Source of the DNA: Nitrospira sp. BO4
GTDB taxonomy: Bacteria; Nitrospirota; Nitrospiria; Nitrospirales; Nitrospiraceae
DNA length: 64,000 nucleotides
Assembly (NCBI GenBank): GCA_030144965.1
Contig: JAMPUU010000012.1
Span: 186,001 to 250,000 of the forward strand
Reading direction: 5' to 3'
Below are positions 17,026 through 25,328 of this stretch, one piece after another. The notes below the pieces were generated by a model. That model had not been told where the DNA came from and searched no databases. It worked only from the letters and a program-made list of their open reading frames with translations. The position numbers were made by a program, and so were the translations under genes. Position 1 is the stretch's first letter; the number at the start of each line of letters is the position of its first letter.

Positions 17026-18309
17026 ATGAACAAGCATGTTGAACGACTCAAGGAAATTCATACCATTCTGAACAGCCTCACGAGTTCCCCGTATAGCCAT
17101 GACGTGATCGAATTAGCCCTCGCCACTGCGACCAGTCTCCCAATCTGTGCCGGAGAGCATCCCGCGCCTATCTGGCTTCTTATTGCGGGAGCGCCATCAT
17201 CAGGGAAGACCGAAGGGGTTTTACTCCTCAAGGGAGCGCCGAACGTCACCTATCTCGATGCCATGACGGAGAATAGCTTCGTCAGCGGATATATAGACAA
17301 AAAGACTGGCCAAGGCCCCGCTCAGCAACTCCTGACGGATCTGGATGAAAAATGTTTGATCGTGAAGGACCTCACGACCATTTTCTCCATGCGTGATGAT
17401 CGTGTGAGAAAGATTCTTGGCGATTTCCAATCCATCTATGACGGGGAGTATGCCAAGGCAACGGGCACCCTGGGGCTTAAATCTTTCCAAAGCACCTTTG
17501 GCATGATGGCCTGTATTACGCCCTTAGCCCTCCATAAACATCACACCTATATGTCGATGGTTGGAGGACGCTTTCTCGTGATTCGTTTATTACCTCTGAC
17601 AGACGAGGAACGAGAAGCTGGGTTTGAACGTGCCTGGGACGAGGAAGCGAGACGGCAGAAACTTCCTCACTTGCGTAGGCTCCTTATCGAACATGTCGAA
17701 TGTCTCCTGAAGGAGCCGGTTGCCATGGAACCCGAGACAGCAGAACAGCGGGAGCAATTGAACAAGCTGGCTCTCCTACTAGCCCGGGGGAGAGGGGTGA
17801 TTCTGACTGAGAAAGTGCAGGATCTGGACGAAGACACCGGGCAAGAGCGGTATGCCTATGAGACTGCCAATGTGCAGATTGAAGAGCCGTATCGTGCCCT
17901 AGAGCAGCTCAAGAACCTGGGGCGGGCCTTGGCGCGTATTCATGGGCGACCTGGGATTACGGACCATGAAATGGAGCTCTTGCGACGAGTGGTCTTGTCT
18001 TCCGTTGCTCCCAGTCGCGGGGATGCACTGGCCTGTTTCAGGCGGTATCCCTCTGGCCTGACGGCGAAGGTATTGACAGGGGAACTCAAGAAAGGTGAAA
18101 CGAGGGTACGGGCACTGCTCCAAGAGCTTGTCGCCCTACGGCTTGTGGTTGAGCACAAGAATGTGACTGGCTGGACGTATAAACCTGTTCCTGAGCTGGT
18201 GGACCTCATTACGAAGGAAGTCAGGGTCCTGGACCATGTTGTTGACCTTGATAATGTGAAGCTCTCCTCACAAAACTCCCCACCCACTTATTCTCTAATA
18301 AGTACATAA
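17026..18309 (+). CDS. P-loop ATPase, phage/plasmid primase-helicase-like
   Basis: 427 aa. ATG 17026 follows GAAAGGA; the longer open frame upstream is discounted. Walker A is 'IAGAPSSGKTE' near residues 52-62, and a Walker B-like 'KCLIVKDLTTIF' follows near 110. The block VRKILGDFQSIYDGEYAKAT is characteristic of DUF3987/DUF927-like ATPases in mobile elements. The C-terminal 100 residues resemble a winged helix. The likely role is in replication or maintenance of the excised element. It stands directly before the excisionase/Xre/integrase module. Confidence 0.65.
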   Translation: MNKHVERLKEIHTILNSLTSSPYSHDVIELALATATSLPICAGEHPAPIWLLIAGAPSSGKTEGVLLLKGAPNVTYLDAMTENSFVSGYIDKKTGQGPAQQLLTDLDEKCLIVKDLTTIFSMRDDRVRKILGDFQSIYDGEYAKATGTLGLKSFQSTFGMMACITPLALHKHHTYMSMVGGRFLVIRLLPLTDEEREAGFERAWDEEARRQKLPHLRRLLIEHVECLLKEPVAMEPETAEQREQLNKLALLLARGRGVILTEKVQDLDEDTGQERYAYETANVQIEEPYRALEQLKNLGRALARIHGRPGITDHEMELLRRVVLSSVAPSRGDALACFRRYPSGLTAKVLTGELKKGETRVRALLQELVALRLVVEHKNVTGWTYKPVPELVDLITKEVRVLDHVVDLDNVKLSSQNSPPTYSLIST

Positions 18310-18594
18310 GCGCCTACCCCTGGGGTGGATTTTGTGAGGGGGTTTAGGACCAATCCATTCAGTGTCTAGATTCCCGTTTGATTCCCATCACACAGTCTCA
18401 ATAGGTTCTAGAGATTATAGACAGGCTATTAGTGAAGATTATAGAGAATCACTCAGAAATAGGAGAGATATGAGAGTCAGACCAAGAGTGATGGGTTAGC
18501 CTTCCCCTTTGGAAATATACAAAAAGAGCTGAAATAGAAACATTCATAATTTCGATAGGTTGTGAAGGCCCTAACAAAGGAAAGAGAGGCTCGA
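18310..18594. other. Intergenic region before the recombination module
   Basis: About 285 AT-rich bases. A G/C-rich imperfect inverted repeat (CTACCCC..GGGGTGG, about 18315-18330) follows the ATPase gene and may be a weak terminator. The promoter for the excisionase gene should lie here, but no convincing pair stands out. Confidence 0.3.
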
Positions 18595-18804
18595 ATGAAT
18601 AGTGGTTCGGACATAGAACGACGATTGCTCAATATAGAGGAGGCTTCGCAATATATAGGCTTATCTGTCCATACCCTCTGTGCCATGACCAGCCAACGCC
18701 GAATCCCCTATGTGAAGGTGGGCAGGCTGACCAAGTTTGATCGGGAGATGCTGGATAAGTGGATCAAGCAGCAGACCGTTATGCCGGTGGCTAAGTGGGG
18801 TTGA
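18595..18804 (+). CDS. Excisionase-like HTH_17 (MerR-type) DNA-binding protein
   Basis: 69 aa from ATG 18595 (AGAGAGG upstream). The core matches the excisionase/HTH_17 pattern: RLLNIEEASQYIGLSVHTLC, then RRIPYVKVGRLTKFDREMLD. Such proteins bend DNA at att sites and favour excision, or repress element promoters. Its place in a compact module with the Xre gene and integrase supports an excisionase role. Confidence 0.75.
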   Translation: MNSGSDIERRLLNIEEASQYIGLSVHTLCAMTSQRRIPYVKVGRLTKFDREMLDKWIKQQTVMPVAKWG

Positions 18805-18830
18805 CATAGCTGTTCCGTATATGGAACACT
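18801..18830 (+). promoter_or_regulatory. Promoter with overlapping palindromic operator for the Xre gene
   Basis: TTGACA at 18801-18806 is a consensus -35. The 18-bp palindrome TGTTCC-N6-GGAACA at 18811-18828 lies between it and the probable -10 region (AACACT, 18825-18830, weak), ten bases before the Xre start codon. This position fits repression by the Xre protein itself. Confidence 0.5.
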
Positions 18831-18837
18831 ACCGGTC

Positions 18838-19077
18838 ATGCTGCGAATACGCCAATTACGGGAACGAAAGGGGGTGAGTTTGAGGGAGCTAGCTAGATTG
18901 TCGGGGGTAGGAGCTGCCACGCTATCACGCATTGAGGCAGGGGTTGCAAACCCTCGTTTAACGACATTGCTTCATCTGGCCAGGGTTCTCGGCGTATTTG
19001 TGGGAGACCTGTTTGAGAAACCTTCACAACAAAAGGAGGGCCGCAGTCATGGGACTAACCAGACGCGGAAAGTGTAG
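18838..19077 (+). CDS. Xre-family transcriptional regulator
   Basis: 79 aa from ATG 18838. A Cro/CI-type helix-turn-helix fills residues 3-58 (LRERKGVSLRELARLSGVGA, then SRIEAGVANPRLTTLLHLA). It has no sensor domain and overlaps the start of the integrase gene by 29 bases, so the two are probably translated from one message. It likely binds the TGTTCC-N6-GGAACA palindrome just upstream and controls integrase expression. Confidence 0.8.
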   Translation: MLRIRQLRERKGVSLRELARLSGVGAATLSRIEAGVANPRLTTLLHLARVLGVFVGDLFEKPSQQKEGRSHGTNQTRKV

Positions 19078-20224
19078 TAGACGATGTGAGCGGGGACGCA
19101 AGGGGCTTAGCTGTTCCTGTCCGAAGATGTGGTCATACTATGTGGAGTTTCACGTGTTGGATGATGGCAGAACGGTCACTCTTGCGTCAGCGGCTCAAGG
19201 TGGAAGGCTTAAACGGTGGAAAGTGGGCAGTATGAACAAGACCGTGGCGAAGCAGCAGGAGGTCCTTATTAAGACTGAACTCATGAAAGGAGTCATTAAG
19301 GGCGAGAGGGAAAGATTGGTCACATTTGAAGAGTGGGCGACTGACTACCTGCAATTAGAGGAAATCCAGCGTCTACGGTCGCTCAAGGATCGTGTGAACG
19401 TGGTCCGGCTTCAGTTGATTCCCTACTTTGGGAAGAAACATCTGACAGCCATCACCCCGGAGGATGTGGAAGCCTATCGTGCTCAACGAAAGAAGTACAA
19501 CGGGAAGTCGGCAAGTCTCCAGACCATCAATAACGATCACATCATTTTGAAGCATTGCTTAAATGTGGCGAGGCGGAAACGACTGCTCACCACGAATCCA
19601 GCTACACTTGTCCCTATCCCAAGTGCCAACAATGAGCGGGACCGTGTCTTGACGGCTGAGGAGTGGCAACGGCTCTATGAGGTAGCTTCTCCACACCTCA
19701 AACCGATCTTACTAACTGCCTACCACCTAGGGCAGCGTTTGGGGGAGATTCTGAATCTGACATGGGATAGAGTCGATCTTCATAGGGGAATCATTACGTT
19801 GCGCGGGATAGATACGAAGACCAACAAACCTCGGCAAGTCCCCATGACGCCACAGGTGAAGGCGACCCTGATTGAACTATCCAGGGTACGGGATATAGCT
19901 CACAAGCACGTGTTCGTCTATCAGCGCAATCCGGTGAGAGAAGTCAAAACGGCATTTAAGACAGCCTGTCGGAAAGCTGGAATTCAAAACCTACGCTTTC
20001 ATGATTTACGGCACTGTGCAGCGACCAACTTGAGGCGGGCGGGCGTGGATACCACCACGGCTATGCAAATCATCGGGCACAAGTCGCCGCTCATGTGGAA
20101 ACGCTATAACAGCGTGGCTGAAAGTGATCTACTGACGGCTGCGAATAAGCTGAATGCCTACCTTTCTAACACCCTTATAACACCTGCCGATTCTTCTGAT
20201 TCTGTACAAACCGTAAGTGCTTGA
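19049..20224 (+). CDS. Tyrosine site-specific integrase
   Basis: 391 aa. ATG 19049 is chosen for the AGGAGG about nine bases upstream. After a Cys/Arg-rich N-terminus (GKCSRRCERGRKGLSCSC) come the SAM-like core-binding domain (about 95-185) and the catalytic domain. Catalytic residues visible are Arg in 'LGQRLGEILNL', Lys in 'DTKTNKPRQVPM', His/Arg in 'FHDLRHCAATNL', His in 'IIGHKSP' and Tyr in 'WKRYNSV'. It ends five bases before the right att repeat. It catalyses recombination between the tRNA-Thr 3' half and the element. All catalytic positions are present, so it is probably active. Confidence 0.92.
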   Translation: MGLTRRGKCSRRCERGRKGLSCSCPKMWSYYVEFHVLDDGRTVTLASAAQGGRLKRWKVGSMNKTVAKQQEVLIKTELMKGVIKGERERLVTFEEWATDYLQLEEIQRLRSLKDRVNVVRLQLIPYFGKKHLTAITPEDVEAYRAQRKKYNGKSASLQTINNDHIILKHCLNVARRKRLLTTNPATLVPIPSANNERDRVLTAEEWQRLYEVASPHLKPILLTAYHLGQRLGEILNLTWDRVDLHRGIITLRGIDTKTNKPRQVPMTPQVKATLIELSRVRDIAHKHVFVYQRNPVREVKTAFKTACRKAGIQNLRFHDLRHCAATNLRRAGVDTTTAMQIIGHKSPLMWKRYNSVAESDLLTAANKLNAYLSNTLITPADSSDSVQTVSA

Positions 20225-20229
20225 AAGAA

Positions 20230-20274
20230 TGGAGCCGGCGACCCGGATTGAACGGGCGACCTGCGGTTTACGAA
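20230..20274. repeat. attR: 45-bp direct repeat within the intact tRNA-Thr
   Basis: Identical to 4147-4191. It covers the tRNA from the anticodon-loop 5' base to the CCA end. Here it is joined to the 5' half, giving a complete tRNA. Confidence 0.92.
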
Positions 20275-20305
20275 ACCGCTGCTCTACCAACTGAGCTACG
20301 CCGGC
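20230..20305 (-). tRNA. tRNA-Thr (CGT)
   Basis: 76 bases including an encoded CCA (complement of TGG at 20230-20232). The acceptor stem GCCGGCG pairs with CGCCGGC, the D arm is GCTC..GAGC, and the anticodon arm GCGGT-TTCGTAA-ACCGC gives anticodon CGT. The T arm has one G-U pair. Its 3' half comes from the integrative element. Confidence 0.95.
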
Positions 20306-20403
20306 GCCTTGGTAAGACGGAGGGGATGGAGCGGCCCGATTTCGGAGGCATGATAACGGCCATCGGTAAGCCTGTCAATGAAGCGAATCGGCCTCGTCTG
20401 GCG

Positions 20404-22425
20404 CTATGGGCCCATAGGCTTCAGATTTGGAGTCGGACCAACAGAGTCGGCTGACGGTTCCGGCTGCCGTGGGGTGGGAGCCGGCTTGGGGTTATTCCCT
20501 TTGGCCAACGGATGGATTCTGACCATCGCTTCCTTCCCCACCGACGGCAAGCAGAGCGGATCCTGTTTGTTCCCGAATTGTTCACGAGCGATACGCGCTA
20601 CCTGCCCCCGAGCATACGTACACAGTTCCCCGGCGACAATGGTGCCATCCCGATCCACATCCGCGATCCCTTGCAGCCCTCGCAAGAGATGATACGTAAA
20701 CAACCCGTGTTTCCCTTCTTCGAACGCGTGAGCCTCTTGCAGGTGACGATTGCCGACCATCCACATCTCCACATCTTTTCGCCCTTCACCCGCACTGGAC
20801 ATCCAATCAGGTGACGGCATCGCGGCAAGATTGGCGCCCGGAGATGGCTCCAGCGAGACATCGAACATCAGAATGGCTCGTTCGATAGACAGCCGATAAA
20901 GAGATTCTTGCAGCCGACGGAGCGGATAGAGCTGCTTCGGTTCAGAGGGTGTTCCATCAAACGGCACGAGCGACACCGCACCGGTCGCTCCATCCACCAG
21001 CGCCCGCCCGGCAAAAAACACATAGACGACGGTCTCGGCGTCCGCCCGCTTGCGAAGCCATCGCTCAAACGTCTCTTCAAACTCCCGGTGCAGAGCCTGA
21101 CGATCAAGCAAGATCTTCATGCGTTCGCGCGGAACGCTCCCGATGGTGTGCAAATACTCCGCCATCACCGCCGCATCATGGCCGGCATACTTGACCTCCG
21201 GCATCTGATTGTCACGAAAGGTTCCGACTCCGATCGAAATAATGACGGCTTTCGGCTGTTTGAATGCCGCGAGAGACTTGGGCATATGGTCGACATCCGG
21301 AACCGACACCGCAGCCGCGTTTTTGGGCTTGCCTCCAAGGCTGAATATTTTTGGCGGCGGAACGGATTCCAGAAGGCTGGCAGTCCGCAAGTTCAACGTC
21401 AGTTCAAACGGATGGGCTCGTTCTGGAACCGTGACTCGTTTTGTCATTGAAGTACGCCTGATCTCTCCCGGCTCGAGCGCGCCGATTAAGATCTCGGGGG
21501 GAAACAGGGAGGCTGCCTCGGCTTTTCCTTCGACGGTAACGGCTACGTCTTTAGCTTCCGTCAATCCCTCGTTCTTGACTTCAATTTCGATCGTGATCGC
21601 TTCGTCTGGTCCCAGCAACTGGTCACGGTTTTCGTCTCGGATAATGGCACGAAAGCTGAGTTGCACCGGATGGGCCACGTCTGTTGGAGCGGCAGATGGC
21701 TGCTCCACCATCTCCGGTACCGCCGCAGGGGGTACCGCGGCTGTCCCAGCCGTCGGCGCCACCGCAGTGGGACGCAGACGCGCAGCCATGGGAACCCACG
21801 TATCACGCTGGGCGGCGTATTCTCGGATCTGGACGGATTGCGCCATCTGTTTCGCCAGGCCGTCGGCCACTGAGTCCATGGCTTCCTGAACGATTGCCTC
21901 CACCCCCGCTATCTCGCAAGACTGATCACCGACCGTGACGGTCCCCCGCCCGGTGCCGGTAAGTTTCTTGCTGAAGAGTAGAGCCCCATCACGGGCCAAA
22001 AACACCATTTCAACCCCCACCGTCGCCGTCGCCGGATATGTCCCCGGCGCGTGCTTCGGAATGGCAAGATCGATCCGTCTAAGTCCCACGCCCACTTCAA
22101 TCACACCATCGGAGTCGAGAGTCTCCTCAGGCAGGCTCTGGGCAGTGATGCCGGTAAATATCTCGTTCAACTTTTTCGGGACCGATCCCTTCAGAACCTG
22201 GGCCAAGGGGAATGACGCCGACTCGCCACACGCATTCTGGAATGGGACCTCCGCCGCGGTGCCGCTGGGCGAGAACCATATGGCCGGCGTTAATGGAATC
22301 GGTTGGGAATAGATCGGCTCCTTCCCGCGCTTCAGCAAGGAGCAGCCGACAACCGACAAGACCAGCAACAGAGCCACGCAAGACGTCGCAAGATATCGGC
22401 GCGGTGGGAAGCAACTGGTCAGCAT
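20404..22425 (-). CDS. Lipoprotein with inactive-looking caspase-like (C14) domain
   Basis: 673 aa from ATG 22425 (GAGAGG upstream). The lipobox VVGC follows a hydrophobic segment, so an outer-membrane or periplasmic lipoprotein is expected. Residues 30-210 are an unrecognised domain. A CARDB-like beta domain covers about 250-370 (IEIEVKNEGLTEAKDVAVTV). A caspase-like fold covers about 395-640: VIISIGVGTFRDNQMPEVKY, 'YAGHDAAVMAEYL', 'VVYVFFAGRAL', 'AILMFDVSLEP'. The usual catalytic 'GHG' and 'D.C' positions read GRA and DVS, so protease activity is doubtful. The tail is Pro-rich. A scaffold or decoy role is an inference. Confidence 0.7.
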   Translation of the reverse strand: MLTSCFPPRRYLATSCVALLLVLSVVGCSLLKRGKEPIYSQPIPLTPAIWFSPSGTAAEVPFQNACGESASFPLAQVLKGSVPKKLNEIFTGITAQSLPEETLDSDGVIEVGVGLRRIDLAIPKHAPGTYPATATVGVEMVFLARDGALLFSKKLTGTGRGTVTVGDQSCEIAGVEAIVQEAMDSVADGLAKQMAQSVQIREYAAQRDTWVPMAARLRPTAVAPTAGTAAVPPAAVPEMVEQPSAAPTDVAHPVQLSFRAIIRDENRDQLLGPDEAITIEIEVKNEGLTEAKDVAVTVEGKAEAASLFPPEILIGALEPGEIRRTSMTKRVTVPERAHPFELTLNLRTASLLESVPPPKIFSLGGKPKNAAAVSVPDVDHMPKSLAAFKQPKAVIISIGVGTFRDNQMPEVKYAGHDAAVMAEYLHTIGSVPRERMKILLDRQALHREFEETFERWLRKRADAETVVYVFFAGRALVDGATGAVSLVPFDGTPSEPKQLYPLRRLQESLYRLSIERAILMFDVSLEPSPGANLAAMPSPDWMSSAGEGRKDVEMWMVGNRHLQEAHAFEEGKHGLFTYHLLRGLQGIADVDRDGTIVAGELCTYARGQVARIAREQFGNKQDPLCLPSVGKEAMVRIHPLAKGNNPKPAPTPRQPEPSADSVGPTPNLKPMGP

Positions 22426-22493
22426 TGTGTGTCGTCCTCTCACGCTGTGGTTATACCGAATTCCCTATGAGCGTCACAACCGGGGAAAGCGCA

Positions 22494-22522
22494 TTGACAG
22501 CCCTTTTCCCCCTAGGCTAAGG
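22494..22522 (+). promoter_or_regulatory. Possible promoter of ubiA
   Basis: TTGACA at 22494-22499 is followed by a C-rich spacer and GCTAAG/CTAAGG at 22516-22522, a poor -10. It ends about eight bases before the ubiA ATG. It resembles the C-rich spacer promoters at 58238 and 59842. Tentative. Confidence 0.35.
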
Positions 22523-22530
22523 TCGCCTGC

Positions 22531-23424
22531 ATGTCAACTCCAGCGGTGTCTTCTTCCCCGACTTCCTCAGGGATTCCTTGGTCCGCTCTTGCGCGATTGA
22601 TTCGTCTGCAAAACCAGACTGGTACCTACTTATTATTATTCCCCACCATGTGGTCCCTGGTCCTTGCCGCTCGGGGGATTCCGCCACCCCATTTGCTCGC
22701 GATTTTCATCGTCGCCTCGTTCTTGATGAGGAGTGCGGGTGTGATTCTGAACGATTTGGCTGATCAATCGTTCGACCGGCAGGTCTCCCGCACGAAGACG
22801 CGTCCGCTGGCTTCGGGTGAGCTATCGCGACGCCATGCCTATATTTTGCTCAGCGTACTGTTATTCGCGGCCGCAAGCCTTCTGCTCTTCCTTCGCCCCA
22901 TCGTGGCCTGGCTTACCCCGGTGGCAGTTTTTCTAGCGGCATTGTACCCATATTCCAAACGGTGGCTCCATATCCCCCAAGCCGTACTCGGCATCGCCTT
23001 TGGTTGGGGAACGGTCATGGCCTGGGCCGCAGTACAAGGAACATTGGAGGCGCCGGCATGGTGCCTCTTCGGAGCGACGGCTGCCTGGGCGGTCGCCTAC
23101 GATACCATCTACGCCATCCAAGACCAAGAGGACGACCGACGCATCGGGGTCAAGTCCGCTGCCCTGTACTTTGGTTCGTTCGTGCACTATGGAGTCGGCC
23201 TGGCCTTCGGGGCCATGGTGGCCTTCTTGATCGTAGCGGGATGGCTGACTCAGCTAGGATGGCCTTACTACGCGGTTCTCTCGGGAGCGATCCTGTTCTT
23301 TCTGTTCCAGATCCGTCAGCTACAAGGACCTCTTACGCCATCACAAGCCTTTGTCATGTTTCGAGCGCATGTCTGGGTTGGCGTAATCATCCTTGCTGGA
23401 CTGCTGGCGGGCGTGTTGGCTTAA
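22531..23424 (+). CDS. ubiA: UbiA-family prenyltransferase (4-hydroxybenzoate polyprenyltransferase-like)
   Basis: 297 aa with about eight membrane helices. Both Asp-rich motifs are present: NDLADQSFDRQVSRTKTRPL near residue 74, and YDTIYAIQDQEDD near 190. These bind Mg-prenyl diphosphate, and the sequence is closest to bacterial 4-hydroxybenzoate polyprenyltransferases. The reaction attaches a polyprenyl chain to an aromatic ring in the membrane. Whether the product is ubiquinone or another quinone cannot be told from this window. It converges with the diheme cytochrome gene, overlapping it by four bases at the stops. Confidence 0.85.
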   Translation: MSTPAVSSSPTSSGIPWSALARLIRLQNQTGTYLLLFPTMWSLVLAARGIPPPHLLAIFIVASFLMRSAGVILNDLADQSFDRQVSRTKTRPLASGELSRRHAYILLSVLLFAAASLLLFLRPIVAWLTPVAVFLAALYPYSKRWLHIPQAVLGIAFGWGTVMAWAAVQGTLEAPAWCLFGATAAWAVAYDTIYAIQDQEDDRRIGVKSAALYFGSFVHYGVGLAFGAMVAFLIVAGWLTQLGWPYYAVLSGAILFFLFQIRQLQGPLTPSQAFVMFRAHVWVGVIILAGLLAGVLA

Positions 23425-24446
23425 GGCTTTTCGACCGGTTTTTCCGCGACAGGCTCCGCTTTCTCAGCACGTAACGTGGACACGTACATGGTCACAGCCT
23501 TCGCATCCGCATCATTCAATCCCAATGCGGGCATGCGTGTTGCCGAATCCATGGCTTGAGGATTCTTGAGCCAGCGGTAGATCCAGGTGGCGTTCAGCCG
23601 AAACCCTGCCCGATCGAGGCTCGGTCCGATTTTACCACCCTCGCCGGCAAGGCCGTGGCAGCCGTTGCAGCCGTACTTGTTTTCATACAGTCTCTTCCCA
23701 CGGTCAGCCAGTTGTGTGGCTTCCGTCGGCTTGACCGTGAGATCAGGCCTGGGAATACTGAGGCCTTTTCCCGGCCTTGTCGAGAAGTTGTTCAGCGCAA
23801 CCTGGGCCACATCCATCTCTTTTTTGGCTTGGACCATGGCTGCCTGCTCGGCGGCATACGCGGATTCGTCCACTTCGACATCCTTCTTCAAGGCTTCGCT
23901 TTTCCGTTCCGCTTCCTCGCTCGCCTTCGTTTCGGCTGCTTCATACGCCTGCTTGGCCTGTTCGAACTTCGCCTGCGCCGCCTTCATACCTTCTTCGAGC
24001 GAGGTCTTGCGCGCGGCGACGTTGAACTCCATCTTCATGCCATGCAACGTGCGCACGTGTCCGACGATCGCCCAGATCTCATCCTCCGACAGCGTGTATT
24101 TGAACGTGGGCATCGTCGGGACGGCAAAATCGTCGTCCCCGATCTCATCTCCACCTTCTTCGCTGGTGTCCAACATGTCCCGTGAAATCGTATTGAAAAG
24201 TTCCTCATCCTTGAACGTGCCCATCTCCGACTTATTGGACAAGTCTTTCGGCTTCGGGTCAGGCATGGCCGACCAATTAAATCCTTCGTTTTGCTTGCCG
24301 CTCGGGCCATGACAATCGCTGCAGTAGTGCGTATAGAGTTCCTTCCCCCGCTTCTCCTGCTCGTTCGCGCAGCCACCGGCGACCAAAGCCAAGCTTCCCA
24401 TCATTCCAAGCGCCAATCCCACGACACCCAGCTTTGCCGCCTTCAT
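23421..24446 (-). CDS. Diheme cytochrome c lipoprotein
   Basis: 341 aa from ATG 24446 (AAAGGGC upstream). A signal peptide ends in the lipobox VAGGC (C26). Heme site one is CSDCH at 42-46 and the second is CNGCH near 265. The two cytochrome domains are separated by a long Ala/Glu/Lys coiled-coil segment (about 165-235). It probably carries electrons on the outer face of the inner membrane for the complex encoded upstream. It is the last gene of the respiratory cluster, with only two bases to the preceding gene, so translational coupling is likely. Confidence 0.85.
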   Translation of the reverse strand: MKAAKLGVVGLALGMMGSLALVAGGCANEQEKRGKELYTHYCSDCHGPSGKQNEGFNWSAMPDPKPKDLSNKSEMGTFKDEELFNTISRDMLDTSEEGGDEIGDDDFAVPTMPTFKYTLSEDEIWAIVGHVRTLHGMKMEFNVAARKTSLEEGMKAAQAKFEQAKQAYEAAETKASEEAERKSEALKKDVEVDESAYAAEQAAMVQAKKEMDVAQVALNNFSTRPGKGLSIPRPDLTVKPTEATQLADRGKRLYENKYGCNGCHGLAGEGGKIGPSLDRAGFRLNATWIYRWLKNPQAMDSATRMPALGLNDADAKAVTMYVSTLRAEKAEPVAEKPVEKP

Positions 24447-24448
24447 GC

Positions 24449-25276
24449 TCACTGCCCTTTCTTGAGTTTTCGGATCAGGACAAACTGAAATCCCAAGGCC
24501 AATGCCGCGGCAACCGCCGCATACATATAAGCGGAATAATCCGGCGGCGCATCGGCCCGGAAATACCACCAGGACGAAACGGCCTTTTGAGATCCTTTTT
24601 CGACCAACTCTCCGGCGGCATCTTTCCGTCCGTCCCATACCGCGAAGGCAATGCTAATGAATTGCCCCGGCGTAATTTGGACATCTTCCTCGTCGTGGCC
24701 AGTCGATAGATTACGGGAAAAGACCACTTTCCAGGTCCCGTTTGAGTACACGCCCTTCGCTTTCACATCTTGATGCTCTTGCGGCTTCAATGTGCCGAAA
24801 CCCTTGGCACTCATATCGACGGCCTTGTCCACCTTATGTTTCCAAAACCATATATTGACCGGCCCACCTTCCACCTGCAACATCGGCTGGCCGTGAGCAA
24901 AATGAGATTTCTTGTCCCCAACCATGAATTCGAGCGCCGCGGCATCGTCTGGATCTTGGGTGGGATCGCTGTATTCGAGAAGGATCGCGACCTGGTTGCC
25001 GTCGTGCAACGCGCGCACGGACACATCCTTGACGGTGACTTCTTGAATACGGTCCTTCCAATGCACCTGTGGCGACATGGGAAAGGAAGCCGGCGCCGCG
25101 CTGGTCCAGGCCGCAGCGTTCGGATCGTCCAGGGGCAGCCCGCCAGTCATCAGCGTCGCTCGAACCGCCACGCTCTCCTGAGCGAAGCTGAACGATGCTG
25201 CACCGAGAACCATGGCCACGATCACTGCTGTCCCACTCCGCAGAACCTGTCTCACTACCCGATTCGCCGGTTTCAT
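24449..25276 (-). CDS. Heme-b-binding (ethylbenzene dehydrogenase gamma-like) protein, membrane-anchored
   Basis: 275 aa from ATG 25276 (GAACGAGG upstream). A signal peptide ends near 'FSFAQ'. The middle has the beta-sandwich pattern of the EB_dh/DMSO-reductase-gamma heme domain: VRALHDGNQVAILLEYSDPT, 'EFMVGDKKSHFAHG', 'VNIWFWKHK', 'VFSRNL'. The C-terminal helix (YAAVAAALALGFQFVLIR) anchors it with the domain in the periplasm. Related domains form electron-transfer subunits of molybdoenzymes, including the candidate gamma subunit of nitrite oxidoreductase. Here it sits among cytochrome bc/bd-like genes, so it more likely serves that complex. Confidence 0.75.
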   Translation of the reverse strand: MKPANRVVRQVLRSGTAVIVAMVLGAASFSFAQESVAVRATLMTGGLPLDDPNAAAWTSAAPASFPMSPQVHWKDRIQEVTVKDVSVRALHDGNQVAILLEYSDPTQDPDDAAALEFMVGDKKSHFAHGQPMLQVEGGPVNIWFWKHKVDKAVDMSAKGFGTLKPQEHQDVKAKGVYSNGTWKVVFSRNLSTGHDEEDVQITPGQFISIAFAVWDGRKDAAGELVEKGSQKAVSSWWYFRADAPPDYSAYMYAAVAAALALGFQFVLIRKLKKGQ

Positions 25277-25328
25277 ACTGGCCTCGTTCTCCCTACACAT
25301 CTAGACCCGTGCGCGTTTCCTCGCGCGC

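Larger units (their letters stand above)
4147..20274. mobile_element. 16-kb integrative element inserted in tRNA-Thr(CGT)
   Basis: Bounded by the 45-bp direct repeat at 4147-4191 and 20230-20274. The integrase gene ends five bases before the right repeat, which rebuilds an intact tRNA. This is the classic layout for tRNA-targeting tyrosine integrases. The right end carries integrase, Xre regulator, excisionase-like protein and a P-loop ATPase. The body has short, widely spaced genes, looks more AT-rich than the flanks, and contains several decayed genes. No capsid, tail, relaxase or type IV secretion gene was seen. It is therefore probably a satellite-like or decayed genomic island rather than a full prophage or conjugative element. 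Confidence 0.88.
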
